Assembly: GCA_030998225.1 (NCBI GenBank)
Contig: JAPYXD010000752.1
Location: 17,438,501 to 17,502,500 of the forward strand
Direction of reading: 5' to 3'
Source: Diplolepis rosae
Lineage: Eukaryota > Arthropoda > Insecta > Hymenoptera > Diplolepididae
Length of the DNA stretch: 64,000 bases
Under the pieces are notes generated by a model. That model made no database searches and was not told the origin of the DNA. It saw only the letters and a program-made list of their open reading frames with translations. Positions 43,151 to 54,071 of this stretch are shown here, piece by piece. Every line of letters begins with the position of its first letter. Position 1 is the first letter of the stretch. The position numbers were made by a program, and so were the translations under genes.

Positions 43151-43654
43151 TATATTCTATATGTACCTCAAAATTAGTTTCAAACTAATAAAATGTCTTA
43201 CAAGTGACTTTTTCTATTCAAATATAATTTGAAATTTAGAACGAATAACTAATGTATAGCAAGAGTAGATTGTTTGAGCGGTTTTAAGCGGATGTAGTGA
43301 AATACTTCATTTAACTGCGCATGCTCTGAGCGTAAGTGTTTACATGAAATTTGGGAATACCAATTAATAAAAAGAAATAGAATAATAAAATGACCTTTGA
43401 TGTGTGGACGTTTCAATTGCAGACTGTATTGATAGCATTGATCCAAAATATTATTGTCAATTGCACACTTTGTTATACATTTTCTAACAATTAATGAGTA
43501 ATTTCATTCTCATGTAAACAATGAGTTACTAATATTTATACACCTTATTGAATTGTCTTATTTGTCTTTTCTACTTGTCTTATTCTAATATATGACCTGA
43601 AATAATTTGCATATTATATATATATATATATTATATTATCGATACTTATTAACG
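43151..43654. other. no gene; TA microsatellite at 43616-43632
   Basis: AT-rich; short (TA)n run near 43616-43632. Confidence 0.5.
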
Positions 43655-43855
43655 CTAGAGTCTGAAGTATTTTAAGCGTTGTATCGTTAGAGCTAGCAAG
43701 GTTGTTACTTTCTCCAAAGTATCTTCTAATTTTTGTTCTTCAAGTATATGAAGATCTTCAAGATAATTAAGTACCGGAGTAACATCTTGTATTGTAAAAT
43801 ATTTTGGTTTTGTTGTTCTTTGTTCAAATACACTATTTAAGAAGCGATTCGACAT
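43655..43855 (-). CDS. unrecognised small coding-like frame
   Basis: 66 codons, MSNRFLNSVFEQRTTKPKYF then ILEEQKLEDTLEKVTTLLAL. The composition and predicted amphipathic helix near the C-terminus look protein-like, but I recognise no family and see no splice support. It could be an exon or chance. Confidence 0.2.
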   Translation of the reverse strand: MSNRFLNSVFEQRTTKPKYFTIQDVTPVLNYLEDLHILEEQKLEDTLEKVTTLLALTIQRLKYFRL

Positions 43856-43894
43856 ATGTCAAGTAGGAAGTCTAAAATTTCCATCGGAAATCGC

Positions 43895-44010
43895 AAAAAA
43901 TAATTAAAATCCTCTACGAAAATGGAGGATTTTAAAACTACGTATCGTAAAATTTTGGATATGTTCGGTCGTTATAATCGTCTTTCTGAGACCAACAAAC
44001 GAGTCTGGAA
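43895..44010 (+). pseudogene. transposase helix-turn-helix scrap (DUF4817-like)
   Basis: Encodes KILYENGGF, a frame change, then KTTYRKILDMFGRYNRLSET. The F-G-R-x-N-R motif is typical of the N-terminal helix-turn-helix shared by some Tc1/mariner-type transposases. It stops after about 36 residues at the border of the Tc1-like element. Confidence 0.5.
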
Positions 44011-44081
44011 ATGCTGTAACTGCCAATGGATTGCGTTTTCGGGAAATGTTGACAAATTTTTTTTGGACTATTATTGATTTA

Positions 44082-45289
44082 CAGTCTGTTCCAGAAGAAA
44101 AGGTACGCGTTTACTCGGAAAGTTTTGAAGAAAACCTCATTTTTCTTCATTGGCACAACAGTGCGCATAAAGCACTAGGGCGCTCTCACCTAATGAACCG
44201 TTCAATCGCCGTTGTTCTGGATAATGGCCTGGCACCTTCTGGGCATGCTCTCGACTAGTTTTTCGGCATATTCTGTAGGTAGAGAGCGCCATACCTCCTT
44301 AATTCGCCGAGAGAGCTGCTTCAGGGCGAATGCATGCCTTCCTGCAAGTTTCCTCTTCACGACACTCCACACATTTTCTATTGGATTCGCATTAGGAGAT
44401 TGTGAAGGCCAGTCCAAGATCGTGATGCCATTTTCCGCTTTTCAGGACGTGCAGAGGTGGCTGCGATGTTCTGCAGATCTCAGAAGGTCATGTTCGTAGA
44501 TTTGAAGCATTTTTTGAGCGTTGAGGTTCTCAGTAAAAAGCTCTAAACAGCCAAAACCGCGCAGTGAGAAACATCCCCAAACATGGATTTTTATGGGGTG
44601 TTGAACAGTTCGCTGGAGGAAACGCTCATCAGCGGCTGACCAGGCACGTTTTATGGGAACCCATGCCCAAAAAGACGCTTCGTCCGAAAAAAGTATATTG
44701 GACCAATCGCGATCAACATTTTCCGTAGTCCATGCCAAGCGTTTTTCCATGTGGATTTCTGAGAGCAGGGGTTTCTGCCTCGTGGGACGATACTGCACTT
44801 TCGCCTCAGCTAATCTGCGTCTTATGATGTTTATACTAACGAGTAGTCCCTTCTCCGCTGGCTTAGCTTTGATTTCACGCAGTCGGAGAGTTGGGTTGCA
44901 CTTGAACAGTGCAACGATCATCTTATCCTCCTTACTGGACGTTGCTCGCGTCTCTCCTTTCCCTGGCAGGTCATCGACGGTTTTGTGTCCCTATACCGCA
45001 ATACCCACATTTGCACGAAGTGCTTAGACTTTTTAAGCACTTTGGCAGCAGCTGAGTATGAAAGATGTGGTCCGCGTGTATGGGTGCACAAAAAACCTGC
45101 TTCGTAACGTTTAGCGTAGACAGCACTCATAGCTTAATGTTGTGTAATATCTGACACTTCGTACAAGACTGAAACGAATCGGTGGTTGCGCCGTAGCCCT
45201 TCGAACGTACAGTCAGAACATAAAAGAAAGGAATAAAAATCTTTGAAACTTTCTGAGAAAACGCGTACCTTTTCTTGTGGAACAGACTG
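44082..45289 (-). mobile_element. Tc1-like element, 1208 bp
   Basis: Inverted repeats CAGTCTGTTCCAGAAGAAAA and CAGTCTGTTCCACAAGAAAA (minus) extend about 48 bp, through GGTACGCGTTT. TA flanks at 44080-44081 and 45290-45291. Contains a transposase with frameshifts. Confidence 0.92.
44202..45130 (-). pseudogene. Tc1-like transposase, second catalytic block deleted
   Basis: MSAVYAKRYEAGFLCTHTRG and AAKVLKKSKHFVQMWVLRYR form the paired-like DNA-binding domain. A frame change near 44920 is followed by IVALFKCNPTLRLREIKAKP and the first Asp in NILFSDEASFWAW. The C-terminal DWPSQSPNANPIENVWSVVK carries the Glu of DD34E. Between them the sequence AEHRSHLCTS replaces the segment that should carry the second Asp (about 15 residues shorter), and a stop follows. 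Ends near 44202. Confidence 0.88.
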
Positions 45290-45304
45290 TAGATGTGTGT
45301 GATA

Positions 45305-46622
45305 CGAGGTCTGTTCAAAAAATGAGGTGAATTTTCAAATTTCGCGGGCTATGTACATTCGATTTTCGATTTTTTTCTCCTATGTTGGCACACTTGTCCC
45401 GAATGTATGTTCACAATTTCAGCAATATAGCATTTTTTGTTTGTTTATGAGAGGTATGAAGGTTAGAAGTGTTTTGCGTGTGTTGGCGATTTTCTGCTGT
45501 TGAAAACAATGGATCAAAGAATATGCATAAAATTTTGTGTAAAAAATGGAATTAAGTGCTCAAAAACACTTGAAATGTTGAAAGTGGCATACGGTGAGTG
45601 TACTGTATGTCAAAAAAGTGTTTACAAGTAGTACAAGCTCCTCACAGAAGGTCGAGAAGAGGTGAATGACGACGCTCGCCCAGGACGGCCCAGCACATCA
45701 ACAACCAATGAAAACACTGAAGCAGTGAAGAAAATTGTTATAAAGAATCGTCAAATCACTATTAGAGAAGTTTCTGAGGATGTCGGCATATCGGTTGGCT
45801 CATGCCATGCAATTTTTTCGGATATTCTGGGTCTGAAGCGTGTGGCAGCAAAGTTCGTTCCACAATTGCTGAATTTTGACTAAAACACCCTTCGTATGAC
45901 CATCACTCAGGAAATGTTGAATGACGTCAACGACGATCCAAATTTGCTTAAAAGGGTCATAACTGGTGACGAATCGTGAGTATATGGTTATGACGTCGAA
46001 ACCAAAGCACAATCGTCCCAAAGGAAGCACACTGAATCACCAAGACCGAAAAAAGCACGTCAAGTTCGGTCAAATGTCAAGGTTTTGCTCATTGTTTTCT
46101 TTGATTTTCATGGCGTAGTGCATCAGGAGTTCTTACCACAAGGTCGTACGGGTAATAAGGAGTATTACCTTGAAATTATGCGCCGGTTGTCGGAAGCAAT
46201 ACGAAAGAAGCGCCCGGAATTGTGGAAAAACAGTTCATGGCTTTTGCATCACGATAACGCACCTGCTCACTCGTCATTGCTTGTTCGTAATTTTTTGGCC
46301 AAAAACAACATCGTAATTATGTCTCAGCCACCGTATTCGCCAGATTTAGCCCCCTGTGACTTTTCCTGTTTCTAAGATTGAAGAGACCCATGAAAGGACG
46401 GCGTTTTGCCACGATTGAGGAGATAAAAATCGAATCGCTGAGAGAGCTTAAGGACATACCAAAAAGTGCATATCAGAAGTGCTTCGAGGATTGGAAGAAA
46501 CGTTGGCACAAGTTTATTATATCTGAGGGGGTTACTTTGAAGAGGACAACATAGAAATTCATGAATAAATTAATATTTTTCGAAAAAAATGAAAATTCAC
46601 CATATTTTTTTAACAGACCTCG
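45305..46622 (+). mobile_element. mariner element, 1318 bp
   Basis: TIRs CGAGGTCTGTTC (left) and CGAGGTCTGTTA (minus, right), with the similarity continuing to GGTGAATTTTC, flanked by TA (45303-45304 and 46623-46624). It starts 15 bp after the Tc1-like element ends. Confidence 0.9.
45510..46558 (+). pseudogene. mariner transposase with stops
   Basis: Starts MDQRICIKFCVKNGIKCSKT; stop after KSVYK, then a continuous frame from 45662 (RPGRPSTSTTNENTEAVKKI, ISVGSCHAIFSDILGLKRVA). First Asp at VITGDES followed by a stop where Trp is expected; second at SSWLLHHDNAPAHSS; third at PPYSPDLAPCDFSCF with a frame change after it. Ends near 46558. Same subfamily as 25712-26386. Confidence 0.88.
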
Positions 46623-46624
46623 TA

Positions 46625-47519
46625 TGTAGTTTTAACAGGACGGCGTTACAGGTCACACAGTAACTCAATTATTGAATTTATTGCTAACAAAATTTTCTGA
46701 TCAAATAATTTCGCGTAATTATGGAGTCAATTGGCTGCCTAGATCGTTTTATTTAACGTTGTTATAGTATTTCTTGCGGGGTTATGTAAAAGATAAAGTT
46801 CATCCAGATAATTCATAATCCATTGAAGCCTTGAAAACTAACATCTGATGAGTAATTGGCGAGATAGATTCACAATTATGCAAAAATGTAATCCAAAATG
46901 TGTGTTTTACTTGAAATTTAATACGAAAGTCCATGTTGAAAAGCCCTGTAGCATAAGCCGCAAATGAAGAAATTGTGGAACAAACATTATTCAAAGTACT
47001 GCAGATTGCACCCTTTTTAGAAGGATTATTCAAAAAAATAAAAACATTAACGATGTCGATAAAAGTTTGCGTATCTTTTCTCTTAGGTCTTCAGAGAAAT
47101 ACCTTATAACGATTTTAAAATTTTTTTACAAACTTTGGAGATATTTAACTTTGACAATTTTAGTATTTTTTTTTAAAGATATATAACTTTGGTTGTATCA
47201 ATTATAGTAAGGTGCATTTTTAAAAATACTAATAATAAGATACTTCTGCAAGAAACTATTTTTGGTAAATTAAATTTTTTCGAATCTGCTATCGAGTATA
47301 CATCGTTTCTATACCTTATGTACTTTGAGAAATTTTCGTACAATTCGAGATGGAGAGAAATAACTAGTGTCCCGCACGTGGAAGGTACCAAGCTTTGGGA
47401 ACAAGTGAAATGACGAGTGTGAAATACATGAATTAGAGTATTTCATACCAGCCAATTTCAAGTGCGACGCATGTGAAACCGATTTTGAATTTTGCTTCTT
47501 TTAAATTCACAGCATTCAA
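46625..47519. other. no gene supported
   Basis: AT-rich. Open frames at 46800-47033 and 47189-47413 show no recognisable motif. Confidence 0.4.
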
Positions 47520-47800
47520 TTCTTAAGAGAATTGTCGATTGCAATTCTTTGAATTTTTTTCACAGAGTAACAATATATAAACAACAAAGTGACAAATTGG
47601 CTATTTCAGCTTTGTGAATTTTTAACTTAAGGAAAAATACTGAAAGAAACTCAGTTTCGGCCAGAATTATTCCGACTGCTCTCATAGAATAGAAACAATT
47701 CTATTATTATTTAAGTTAATTATTATAAACAATTTTTATAAACAAATTCTTACTTACGTATATTTTTCGTCGGAAAAATTTTTTGTCTGACTAGTTGCTA
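47520..47800 (+). repeat. dispersed repeat, copy A (inverted partner at 51830-52085)
   Basis: About 250 bp with TTTCAGCTTTGTGAATTTTT, CGGCCAGAATTATT and ATTTAAGTTAATTAT, matching the reverse complement of 51830-52085 throughout. Confidence 0.8.
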
Positions 47801-48230
47801 AGATTTTTCATAAAAGTCATAATTTTTACTAAAAAATTCAGATAAGTTAACAATTACTATTGTTATAAACATTTTTATAAACGAATTCTCATCTCATGAG
47901 TTTTTATCACATATAATAATACTGGGATTATTATAAAAAAGCTTAGCTTAAATAAATTACGATTTGGAATTCGAATCAACTTTTCCCCATTCAGGCGTTA
48001 AGGATACAATAAAAAGATCTGGGGACTAAAGAATTTTGTAAATTAGGTCGTGGATAGTATGCTAACGAGACATCTTTCGTGCATCGAACTGTCGAATGTA
48101 CTTGACATCTATGTTTCGGGCCTCAGAAGCCTCTTCGGAATACATGCCAATTGGTAGCATAAAATTCTCCATAACTTTTCCCCCATGTAGCAGTATTTTG
48201 TGAACTGAAGAAGGCATGTAGTACCATGGA
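47801..48230. other. no gene seen
   Basis: AT-rich; no feature recognised. Confidence 0.4.
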
Positions 48231-48232
48231 TA

Positions 48233-49363
48233 CCAGGGGTGTTAGTTGAAATTTGCCGGTTTTACTCATACATGTCGCTAGAGATATGTATACATTTCTA
48301 TGATTTGGCATCTATGTCATATTTTTCTATGGACAATAACCTTCAAAAATACATAATTACATTCTGCCAAAATAATAGCATCATAGTTGTTTACCTCAGT
48401 CAATATGTCGAGTTTCGTTCCAAGTAAATCGCATTTGCGGCATTCGTTGCTTTTCTTATTTCATCAAAAGAAAAAAGCAGTTGAAGCTCATCAATTGCTG
48501 GTAGAAACTTATGGTGAACATGCTCCAGTGATTAGAACATGTGAGACATGGTTTCGTCAATTTAAAAGTGGAGATTTCGATTTAACAGACAATGAACATC
48601 CTGGTGCAGCGAAAAAGTTCGAAGACGAGGAATTGCAGGCGTTATTGGATGAAGACCCAACCCAATCGCAACAACAATTGGCACAAACACTAAATGTGAC
48701 CCGAGGAACAATTTGCCAACGTTTAAAAGCCATGGGAAAAATCCAAAAGTATGGAAAATGGGTACCACACCAACTGAACGATAGACAAATGGAAAATCAA
48801 AAAACCATTTGTGAAATGCTGCTTCAACGGTTCGAAAGGAAATCTTTTCTGCATCGAATTGTCACGGGGGACGAAAAATGGATTTATTTTGAGAACCCGA
48901 AGCGGAAAAAATCATGGCTTTTACCTGGTGAGGTCGGCCCATCGACTCCAAGGTCAAATCGCTTTGGCCGTAAGACAATGCTCTGTGTTTGGTGGGACCA
49001 GTGTGGTGTGGTGTACTTCGAGTTATTAAAACCTGGTGAGACGGTGAATACGGATCGCTACCGACAACAAATTATCAATTTGAATCATGCGTTGATCAAA
49101 AAACGGCCAGAATGGGCCCGAAGACACTTACTCGCAGAGCAGCGCTTCGCCAATTTTGAAGAAGTCGAGAAATGACTCGTTGAATGGTTTGCCTTGAAAG
49201 AGAAAAAGTTTTTTTGGAATGGTATCCATGATTTTCCTGAAAAATGGGCAAAATGTGTAAAATCCAATGGTCAATACTTTGAATAACAAATTTTTGAGAT
49301 TCCCTTGAGAATTAAGTTTTTTCTTTATTGAAAAAACCGGCAAACTTTAACTAACACCCCTGG
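48233..49363 (+). mobile_element. mariner element (mellifera-like), 1131 bp
   Basis: TIRs CCAGGGGTGTTAGTTGAAAT and CCAGGGGTGTTAGTTAAAGT (minus) with TTTGCCGGTTTT following; TA flanks at 48231-48232 and 49364-49365. Contains the best-preserved transposase of the window. Confidence 0.93.
48402..49285 (+). pseudogene. mariner transposase, second and third Asp blocks deleted
   Basis: A 262-codon open frame starts MSSFVPSKSHLRHSLLFLFH, with both helix-turn-helix motifs (VETYGEHAPVIRTCETWFRQ; LAQTLNVTRGTICQRLKAMG) and the first catalytic Asp at residue 156 (IVTGDEKWIYFENPKRKK). The segment WLLPGEVGPSTPRSNRFGRK is complete. After KKRPEWARRH the sequence jumps to LLAEQRFANFEEVEK, losing about 60 residues with the other two catalytic Asp, then a stop at 49173 and the normal end (FFWNGIHDFPEKW, SNGQYFE) at 49285. 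DNA binding may be intact, catalysis not. Confidence 0.92.
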
Positions 49364-49488
49364 TATAAGCTCACATACAATTTTGCCGTCCTATGAGCAG
49401 ACTCGTTGAAAAGGAGAGGTGGAATTTTTCTGCTACCAGCTATCATTTGTAGCACGTTCCTGAAATTTTAGTTAGAGTTGCCAGATCC

Positions 49489-49734
49489 TTAACTATCGGA
49501 GAGAGCTGAGCAAACTTTTTCTTCCACAATAGTTAATTTCATTTTCTTTGAAACTATGTACACACCATTAGTTGTAGTAATTCCTGGGGGTTTGAGTTTC
49601 TGAATTTGACTTTTAATACTGTTAATTTCCGATTTTTTCAATTCCTTAGTTTCCTTTGCACATTTAATCATAAAAGATATACAGTGTTTTAGTGAGGAAC
49701 CATGAAAATTCATCCAAACTGTTTCGCACGGAAA
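49489..49734 (-). pseudogene. unrecognised conserved-looking ORF, C-terminal piece
   Basis: Minus-strand frame ETVWMNFHGSSLKHCISFMI, KCAKETKELKKSEINSIKSQ and VSKKMKLTIVEEKVCSALSD. It appears to continue a frame at 50972-51281, the two halves being separated by the fold-back at 49735-50971. The pattern resembles an uncharacterised arthropod transposon protein I have a vague memory of, but I cannot name it. Confidence 0.35.
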
Positions 49735-50971
49735 AAAATACTTAGCGGCATGAGCTAAATATTCGCTACCACAGCTAAGAAAGTTACTTGATATACGGAC
49801 AGCGAATGTCTTAGCTGCTAATACTAACGTCTATTCGATACAGTACTTTAGCGATGCCAGCTAATTTACGTTAGCACCGGTAACAACGATTGTGAGCAGT
49901 AGCCTATCGGTCGTGTTATGTTCCTGTTCTAACAGCGTTTGAAGTACTAATTAATTTTATTAGTAATTGCTGAAATAGAGGTAGCACTCAAAATCATTGA
50001 TTTTGAACTTCCAAACCTACATTTAAATACAGTTACACCTGGATGCTTAAGAAAAAAATGATCTCGTAACCCTTCTATACTCACAAAAGTCTGCTGGCAA
50101 GTTATATCAAAACAACTAATTTCTTGCGACATATCGTAACCTACAAAATTAAAAACGAGAAAAACTGATTCAGTTCTAACCTTAATCACAGCATAATTTT
50201 TCAAGAATAAGAATAAAACGTGAGCTGCTTTTGATAACCAAACTTATAGCTACAAGTAGAAACATTACCGGGAACAGTAGCGACTTACTTGCCAAGTTGC
50301 CAGTCCAATATAATGTTTTCAAAAATTCTTCGCTTAAGAATGGGGAGGCTTTTGAACGTCGTTCATACTTCAGCAGCGAGGAATCTCCGGCCTCTCAATT
50401 GTACAAGTATACAACGCTTAGAATTAAGATAACCTCAGTAAGAAGATAATAAATAGCACAATAAAGAACCTATTACAAAACCTACAATACAATCTACAGA
50501 GATCAGTTACAAATCAGTCATTTGCATTATAAATTGACGCGAATCGTCGAATTATTTATAAATTCAATTTAAAACAACGCGACAGGTGTACAACTTACCA
50601 CTTACAGCACAATATCTGACTAGTCGCGCTTTGTGTGCATGAGCAGCACAGAAAACGCGGGATGTCTAAGCAGCCGTTAGCAATCGCTGCTAACTTCTTA
50701 TATATCAGCGCAAAATTTTAAAAGCTACGAGTACGAATTTTGAGATTTTCTAGGAGAGTAAACTGTTTTAGCAGCAACAACCAAATGATTAGCTACAACT
50801 CTTAATACGCTAAGGAGTCCAATGCAAATTTTCAACTTCGATTGCAGCTAACATTTTTTAACTGTCCCAGCAAACTGTTAACTCTCTCAACAAACTTTTT
50901 ATCAATCACAATTAACTAGTCGACAGCTAACTGCAGTTAGCAGTAGCGGACATTTCATTTTTTTCCGTGCG
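49735..50971. mobile_element. 1.24-kb element with CACGGAAAAAAAT ends
   Basis: CGCACGGAAAAAAATACTTA at left and CGCACGGAAAAAAATGAAAT (minus) at right; sub-terminal regions are rich in AGCTAA/TTAGCT variants. It interrupts a minus-strand reading frame on both sides. The interior contains a C2H2-finger-like frame (49947-50204). Confidence 0.75.
49947..50204 (-). pseudogene. C2H2 zinc-finger-like frame inside the fold-back
   Basis: Contains ISCFDITCQQTFVSIEGLRD HFFLKH, i.e. C-x4-C-x12-H-x4-H, followed by a second C (KCRFGSS) where a next finger could begin. Beyond this the frame has no recognisable domain. A remnant of the autonomous partner's DNA-binding protein is possible. Confidence 0.4.
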
Positions 50972-51281
50972 GACGTGTTTTTAACCTTCAAGCATATAGG
51001 TACCATTGATGCTGTAAACAAGAAATCATCGATTAAATTGTCGTTACTAAACTTCTGATCGTATTTTGCATTAGTTGACAGTTCATCAAGGCCATATTTG
51101 ATTTCAAAGTCCAAAAACAGTGATCTTTAATTGACAAAAATAAGAATAATATACAAAAATTTCGACGCAGCTTCAACTGTTCATATGATTCCTCTTGTAT
51201 GAGCGCATGAGAGAGACATCTAACCAGTGGTGAATCTGGAACTATCGCTTTTAGCGGGAATTTTGAATCGTCTTCAATCAA
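50972..51281 (-). pseudogene. unrecognised ORF, N-terminal piece
   Basis: Two overlapping minus frames: IEDDSKFPLKAIVPDSPLVR (from 51281) and DFEIKYGLDELSTNAKYDQK with FTASMVPICLKVKNTSARKK (from 51114). The second runs to the fold-back border and probably joins the frame at 49489-49734. Family not recognised. Confidence 0.3.
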
Positions 51282-51829
51282 AACGGCTCATATGGATAGT
51301 TTTGAGAAACTACCCAAAGAATTGAAATAATTTCAGGTAAATAGATATCATGATGTTTTCAAATATTTTATTTCGAATAATTAAATTATCTAATAGTTTA
51401 CAAAAATCGTAAATATTAATGTTAATATTGCTTAAAATTAATAATCCTGATTAAACTAAAACCTAATGCAGAAAAAATTTTCTCCAGTCGAAGTTAAATA
51501 ATCGCTTTCTCAATAGGGAACATAAAAATTTTGTTTATAACAGACGTGTATAATTTTTTAATCAATATTGTTGGTTACGTATGACAATTGAGCTGATCTC
51601 AACAATAATTGATTAAAAAATCATTTTTTTCTACCTTGAAATGGCGAATGTGACATTTTCTTATAAAAAATTTTATTAAAAATTACACAAATTGTTATTT
51701 GGTGTCTCATATCTAGTTTTAGAACCATTGTTAGGTTATTGGTGGAGAATTTCCGTGAAGAAAGGCTTTTTTGTATGAAAAAGTGATAAATCTAAGTTTT
51801 TGGTTAAAAAAATGTTTATAACTTAGTCA
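51282..51829. other. no gene seen
   Basis: AT-rich; nothing supported. Confidence 0.4.
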
Positions 51830-52085
51830 AACAAAGAATTTTTTTGACTAAAAATACACGCAAATAAGAATTTGTTTATGAAAAATGTGTATGATAATTA
51901 ACTTAAATATTAATAGGATTATTTCTGTTCCATGAGAGTAGATGCAATAATTCTGGCCGATAGTGAGTTTATTTCAGCATTTCTTCTTAAGTTAAAAATT
52001 CACAAAGCTGAAATAGACAATTTTGTCACTTTTTTTGTTTATGTATTGTTGCTCTGTAAAAAAAATTTAAAAATCGCAATCGAAA
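51830..52085 (-). repeat. dispersed repeat, copy B (inverted)
   Basis: Inverted partner of 47520-47800; both contain TTTCAGCTTTGTGAATTTTT on opposite strands. Confidence 0.8.
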
Positions 52086-52395
52086 TAATACACGTGAAAA
52101 ATAAAAAAATAAAATTTTTATCAAGATACTATAACATCAATGGCTTCAGCACTAGATATACATATACAAAACTTGGCTAATAAACCGAAAGAAACTGAAA
52201 AATGTCCTTGAATAAAGATTGGTAAAGATAAAAGACATCGTTTTAACAGTGGATGCTTGAGATAGCAAAAACTCGGATATTAGGCATCCCGGAAACGTCT
52301 CGAAGACGTCTAATATTTCTAAAATCGTAGAGTAAATTTTTTCTGTGCACCTAATAAACAACAAAAAGGCAAGGACTCTCATCAAATAAACTTAC

Positions 52396-52600
52396 GTATA
52401 CACCTCGCGGCTATTTCCGGAATCTGATAAGGACTTCTTGGCGTTGAAGGGACAGCAACGACAGAGGGTTGTTGATGTCGAGAATGCTGGGAATGACTGC
52501 TTTTAGAGGAGTGGAATGATTGTTGAGAGGGCTGCCTGCGTCCCCCGATTCCTGTATTTAAGGGTATACCATTTGCCCCATTATGGCTACTACTGGCACT
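52396..52600 (-). CDS. class A GPCR, intracellular loop 3 exon
   Basis: Acceptor TTGTTTTCAG, then 68 codons plus one base, ending ATAC before GTAAGT at 52395. It encodes a Ser/His/Gln-rich segment (SASSSHNGANGIPLN, QSFHSSKSSHSQHSRHQQ, VPSTPRSPYQIPEIAARC). The last C joins AT of exon 40260-40365 to form His. Together with the next exon it forms an extended intracellular loop 3, likely regulatory and phosphorylatable. TM1-TM5 exons must lie further right; I could not identify them. Confidence 0.7.
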
Positions 52601-53439
52601 CTGAAAACAAACGAATATTTTTAATACTTTTTCATAACTTGGTAGAAATACTGTCTAGTGCTATAATGACTCTGGATAATTGATAAAATAAAATATTAGT
52701 TTGATGTCAGAATATAAACCCTAATGGATATAAAATACCAAAACAAAACTTTTAAACTGGGAACAAATCAATATTTTGTAGATATGTTGTTACCGGTATT
52801 ATAATTTTAACATTAATGTGATATTTTTGACATTTCCAATTTTAGAATATTCTTTTATAATTTAATTTATTGAAACTTTATTAAAATTACTTAAAATTTA
52901 TTTTTATATTTTTAAACAAAACATCTAATTAATTAATATAGCAAATTATGTAGCTAGGAGCTAAGGCGTTGTTTTTGGGTCGAGGACTGAAATATCGATT
53001 GAGCCCCAAAAACGGCCCAGCTCCGTAGCACATACGATATTTTTTGCAAAATACGCACTAAAAAACTGAAAAAAACAGATATAGTTGGAGGGACATTACT
53101 GCACCAGTAATATATTTTCAATACACACATCCAAACTGATATGGCTGCAACAGATGAAACATGGTTATGGTTCCTCTAGTCAAACTCTGTTTTGGAAAAT
53201 CAGCTAAACTTCAAACAGACGCTTATCTGCTAGTGATGCGTAGTAGTTTCAGAGGTTAGGGATAAGTAAACTATTATATCAGTGGTTGAAATTAAGATTT
53301 TGAAACTGTATCAAATAACTAACTTCATAGATCTATATATGAATTATTGTTAAGTATACAACTTTGCTTTCGCCGTTTTTCGATAGATGACTATAGCGGT
53401 AATTGCTAGTCGAAATCGACAGATTAAAACTGTTCTCGA
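52601..53439. other. no gene; 80-bp hairpin at 52951-53035
   Basis: AT-rich. A hairpin around GGCGTTGTTTTTGGG / CCCCAAAAACGGCC with outer GGAGCT / AGCTCC is the only structure noted. Confidence 0.5.
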
Positions 53440-53690
53440 TCGAAGATGTCAGTTTTCGAGCCGAATTCTCGTGACTTACGGGAAGTTTTGATTTTCTGCT
53501 TTCATTTGGAGAAAACTGAGGCTTAGGCTCATCGAATGCTCTCAAGTACTTACGGTGAGGCTGCTATTAGTGAAAGAACGTGTTGTGAGTGGTTCCAATG
53601 CTTCAAGAGCAGTGATTTTGATGTCGAGGATCGGCATTACCATTTGCTTCGATCGATGGCACACGCACAGTACTTTGAATCATAAATAGG
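53440..53690 (+). pseudogene. mariner transposase remnant
   Basis: LREVLIFCFHLEKTEA, stop, AHRMLSSTYGEAAISERTCC and EWFQCFKSSDFDVEDRHY are the N-terminal helix-turn-helix of a mellifera-like mariner, followed after LLRSMAHA by the extreme end (QYFES, stop). All catalytic sequence is deleted. Confidence 0.82.
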
Positions 53691-54071
53691 TAATCAATTT
53701 TTATGAATAAAGCCTGAAATTTTGGGAACTCTGGAAACGTTTGAATGCACACCAATATACATCCTTGAAACAAACCATTTTGCTTTGCTAATTTAGCATA
53801 ACAGTCGATGAATAATACAATCAGAAGGACATTTATGAAAGTTTCCTCAGCTGATAGCTAATTTAAAGACATTTCATTAGTTCAACTAGTATTTGTGATT
53901 TTCTTATTCATAATTATTAACACATAAAATAATATAACTGAAGTAAGAAGATTTTCTCTTTAATTTCCATAGAAATTCTCTAACAAACTCGGTAAGGTAG
54001 AAACACAATACCATTTCTTTTAGTGAATACACACAAGTGTGAGAGAGAGAGATCACGTTGCCAACACGGTC
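53691..54071. other. no gene seen
   Basis: AT-rich with an AG/GT-rich spot near 54030; nothing supported. Confidence 0.4.
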
